Shown in pieces: positions 5,430-7,055 of a stretch of 7,055 nt of DNA (position 1 is the first letter of the stretch; each line of letters begins with the position of its first letter). The notes under the pieces were generated by a model. That model had not been told where the DNA came from. It saw nothing but the letters and a program-made list of their open reading frames with translations, and did no database searches. A program made the translations under genes and the position numbers. Source of the stretch: Bacteroidota bacterium (GTDB taxonomy: Bacteria > Bacteroidota > Bacteroidia > Chitinophagales > Chitinophagaceae); contig JAGWPQ010000060.1 of the NCBI GenBank assembly GCA_028877045.1, forward strand, positions 1-7,055, written 5' to 3'.

Positions 5430-7055
5430 CTAATTCGATTTTTTATTGTGTGGCAAACTTGTTTTTAATTGATATAAAAGAGGAACAGCATCATTTTGAA
5501 GAAATAAAAAATCCAATCCTTTATTTGATGGAATTATGGCCACATCTCTCACCATTCCTTTTAATTCTAAACCCGATGCATCGGAAGGCAATAGTTTGAA
5601 ATTGCCTTTGCGGTCATTGAGGAATACCTCACCTAAATTAGCATCCAATCTTCCTAACTGCGGTTGAAAATTAAATTCATTGCCACAAATGATCAGGTCT
5701 TTAAATCCGTCATTATTCAAATCTGTGCAAACAATTGATTTTACAGAAGACAATTGTGCCATCTGCGGTAATGGTTGAATAGTAAATTTCCTATTCCCCT
5801 GATTAACCGCGATCACCGAAGAAGCATAATTGATTTGCTTCACTGCGATTTTTTTTAACTGATCTGTTGTAAACAATTGATCTATTGATTTTTTGGCATA
5901 TTCTGAATGACGCAGATTTTGTTTTTTTAATGAGGGTAATTCGTCCTGAACATCATGTTTCATAAAAACAGGTTTATCTTTTCCATCAACCGTTTTACTC
6001 ATGATCTTATCCATCCTTCCATTCTCATCAAAATCACCATACCACATCTTGATCGGATTTTTTTCATCCGGACGTAAATTGAAGTTCTCGCCTCTGTTTC
6101 CGAGTATCAGATCTTCTTTTCCATCACCATTGACATCAGTTGCGATTACTGTTTGCCACCAGCCTGATAATTGATTCAGATCAGAATTTACTTCAATAAA
6201 ATGATCTTTCTGAAATTTAAATATCCTGGGGCTCATCCATTCTCCTACGATCACTAACTCTTTTTCCTTATCATCATCTACGTTACACATCACAGCACCT
6301 GTCACCATGCCAATTGTATTTATGCCGCTTAGTTTGTTTTCAGGCATTTCATTAAACAATCCTTTCCCATTGTTTAAATAAATATGACTGTGTGGGGTAA
6401 TTCCATATTCTTTTGAAACAGAGCTGGCCCCGACAAATAAATCCATATACCCGTCATGATTAAAATCGTACGCAACGGCTGCACCTATATTATCGAGATT
6501 AAGAGGAAAAGCATTTATTGATATTTTAAAATTTCCTTTACCATCATTGATGAATAATCTATGTTGTAATTCTCTACTGCCGGGCGAAATATTATTACCG
6601 CCGGCACCAATAAATAAATCCATATCACCATCGCCATCTGCATCAAAAAATAACACAACTGCATCTTCAAATCCGGTGAACTGTTTCATTTCAGGAATCT
6701 CTTTCTTTACAAATCCATTGCTTGTTTGCAAATACAATTGTCCGGAATGTGTTGCAGTACCGCCAATAAATACATCCTGCAAGCCATCCCCATTCACATC
6801 TGCAACAGTTGCTTTAGGTCCCTGATGCGAAAGCATTTCAGGAATGGCACGTTCTGCATAAAAATCTGTATAATCCGGTTGTTGATGTTTATCGAAATTT
6901 GATTTTATCTGAGTGAATAGCTGCTCTTGTTTTACAGCTTCAACAATTTTTATTTTTTCCCCTTTTTCAGGTTGAGTAATTGTTAGTACTTTATTTATTT
7001 CAGGATGAATGATCTTTGTAAATGTGAGATCGGGCCAATAAATAATCATCGAATC
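5430..7055 (-). CDS. FG-GAP/VCBS repeat protein with ASPIC/UnbV domain, C-terminal part (cut by right window edge)
   Basis: The frame is open from base 7055 to the TAG at 5430-5432, giving 541 visible residues. The ATG at 7049 is internal and not the start: the visible D-S-M-I-I-Y-W-P-D aligns with D-S-A-F-L-V-W-P-D at residues 574-582 of the neighbouring protein, in the middle of the ASPIC/UnbV domain. About half of an approximately 1100-residue protein is therefore off-window, including any signal peptide. Counting from that internal Met, calcium-loop motifs start at residues 84, 136, 195, 305, 339 and 443, with a degenerate one at 256. Residues 330-404 match the non-FG-GAP block of the neighbour, including LPSLKKQ and the YAKKSIDQLF helix. 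The protein ends KKSN shortly after a GLELKGMVRD segment that matches GLQIKGQVRK in the neighbour. It is probably also extracytoplasmic, by analogy with the neighbour. Role unknown. It is transcribed before the 1111-residue gene. Confidence 0.93.
   Translation of the reverse strand, partial: DSMIIYWPDLTFTKIIHPEINKVLTITQPEKGEKIKIVEAVKQEQLFTQIKSNFDKHQQPDYTDFYAERAIPEMLSHQGPKATVADVNGDGLQDVFIGGTATHSGQLYLQTSNGFVKKEIPEMKQFTGFEDAVVLFFDADGDGDMDLFIGAGGNNISPGSRELQHRLFINDGKGNFKISINAFPLNLDNIGAAVAYDFNHDGYMDLFVGASSVSKEYGITPHSHIYLNNGKGLFNEMPENKLSGINTIGMVTGAVMCNVDDDKEKELVIVGEWMSPRIFKFQKDHFIEVNSDLNQLSGWWQTVIATDVNGDGKEDLILGNRGENFNLRPDEKNPIKMWYGDFDENGRMDKIMSKTVDGKDKPVFMKHDVQDELPSLKKQNLRHSEYAKKSIDQLFTTDQLKKIAVKQINYASSVIAVNQGNRKFTIQPLPQMAQLSSVKSIVCTDLNNDGFKDLIICGNEFNFQPQLGRLDANLGEVFLNDRKGNFKLLPSDASGLELKGMVRDVAIIPSNKGLDFLFLQNDAVPLLYQLKTSLPHNKKSN
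5433..7055 (-). repeat. Paralogous copy B: homologous to 2092-3705
   Basis: This is the partner of copy A in the same orientation, with a 5-base gap between the two genes. Its order of blades and of the non-FG-GAP block is the same as in copy A, so no domain shuffling is visible. The N-terminal half of this copy is outside the window and cannot be compared. Confidence 0.85.

Noticed and set aside
5357..5599. Plus-strand open frame of 80 codons with a hydrophobic start, spanning the junction of the two FG-GAP genes
   Set aside because: It is antisense to the lipoprotein signal of one gene and the C-terminus of the other. Its hydrophobicity mirrors the signal peptide region, and it has no family resemblance or independent promoter.
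7047..7049. ATG as a genuine start of a 539-residue protein
   Set aside because: Alignment with the neighbouring paralogue places it in the middle of the ASPIC/UnbV domain. The two codons upstream (Asp-Ser) continue the homology to the window edge, and no signal peptide follows it.

Overview
The window looks like chromosomal DNA from a Bacteroidota bacterium, probably in or near the Chitinophagaceae, although the rank below phylum is inference. The evidence is AT-rich DNA, start codons without Shine-Dalgarno sequences, very long lipoprotein-type FG-GAP/ASPIC-UnbV proteins in tandem, an exported GH65 enzyme, and a membrane-anchored SRPBCC + GyrI-like protein. All of these are common in that phylum. 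Coding density is very high: the only non-coding stretches are 110, 4 and 5 bases long.

Layout from left to right. (1) Positions 1-1035, minus strand: the N-terminal half of a secreted glycoside hydrolase family 65 protein, cut by the left edge just inside its conserved FWD(TE) motif. (2) Positions 1036-1145: a short AT-rich divergent intergenic region that must hold whatever promoters serve its two flanking genes. (3) Positions 1146-2084, plus strand: a 312-residue protein with one N-terminal membrane helix, a divergent SRPBCC-like domain and a C-terminal GyrI-like effector-binding domain. (4) After a 4-base convergent gap, positions 2089-5424, minus strand: a complete 1111-residue lipoprotein with 13 recognisable FG-GAP calcium motifs and a central ASPIC/UnbV domain. 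(5) Five bases further on, positions 5430-7055, minus strand: the C-terminal half of a paralogue of the same protein, cut by the right edge. Transcription on the minus strand runs from the paralogue at the right edge into the 1111-residue gene, so these two are almost certainly co-transcribed.

Proteins of the FG-GAP/UnbV type are often found next to SusC/SusD glycan-uptake genes in Bacteroidota, and an exported GH65 enzyme would fit a glycan-use neighbourhood. No SusC/SusD gene lies in this window, so that link is inference. I found no RNA genes, mobile elements, CRISPR arrays or convincing terminators. I also found no clear sign of an undescribed system. The most useful leads are the paired paralogues with reciprocally weakened calcium motifs, a conserved non-FG-GAP block shared by both, and the signal peptide on the GH65 protein.
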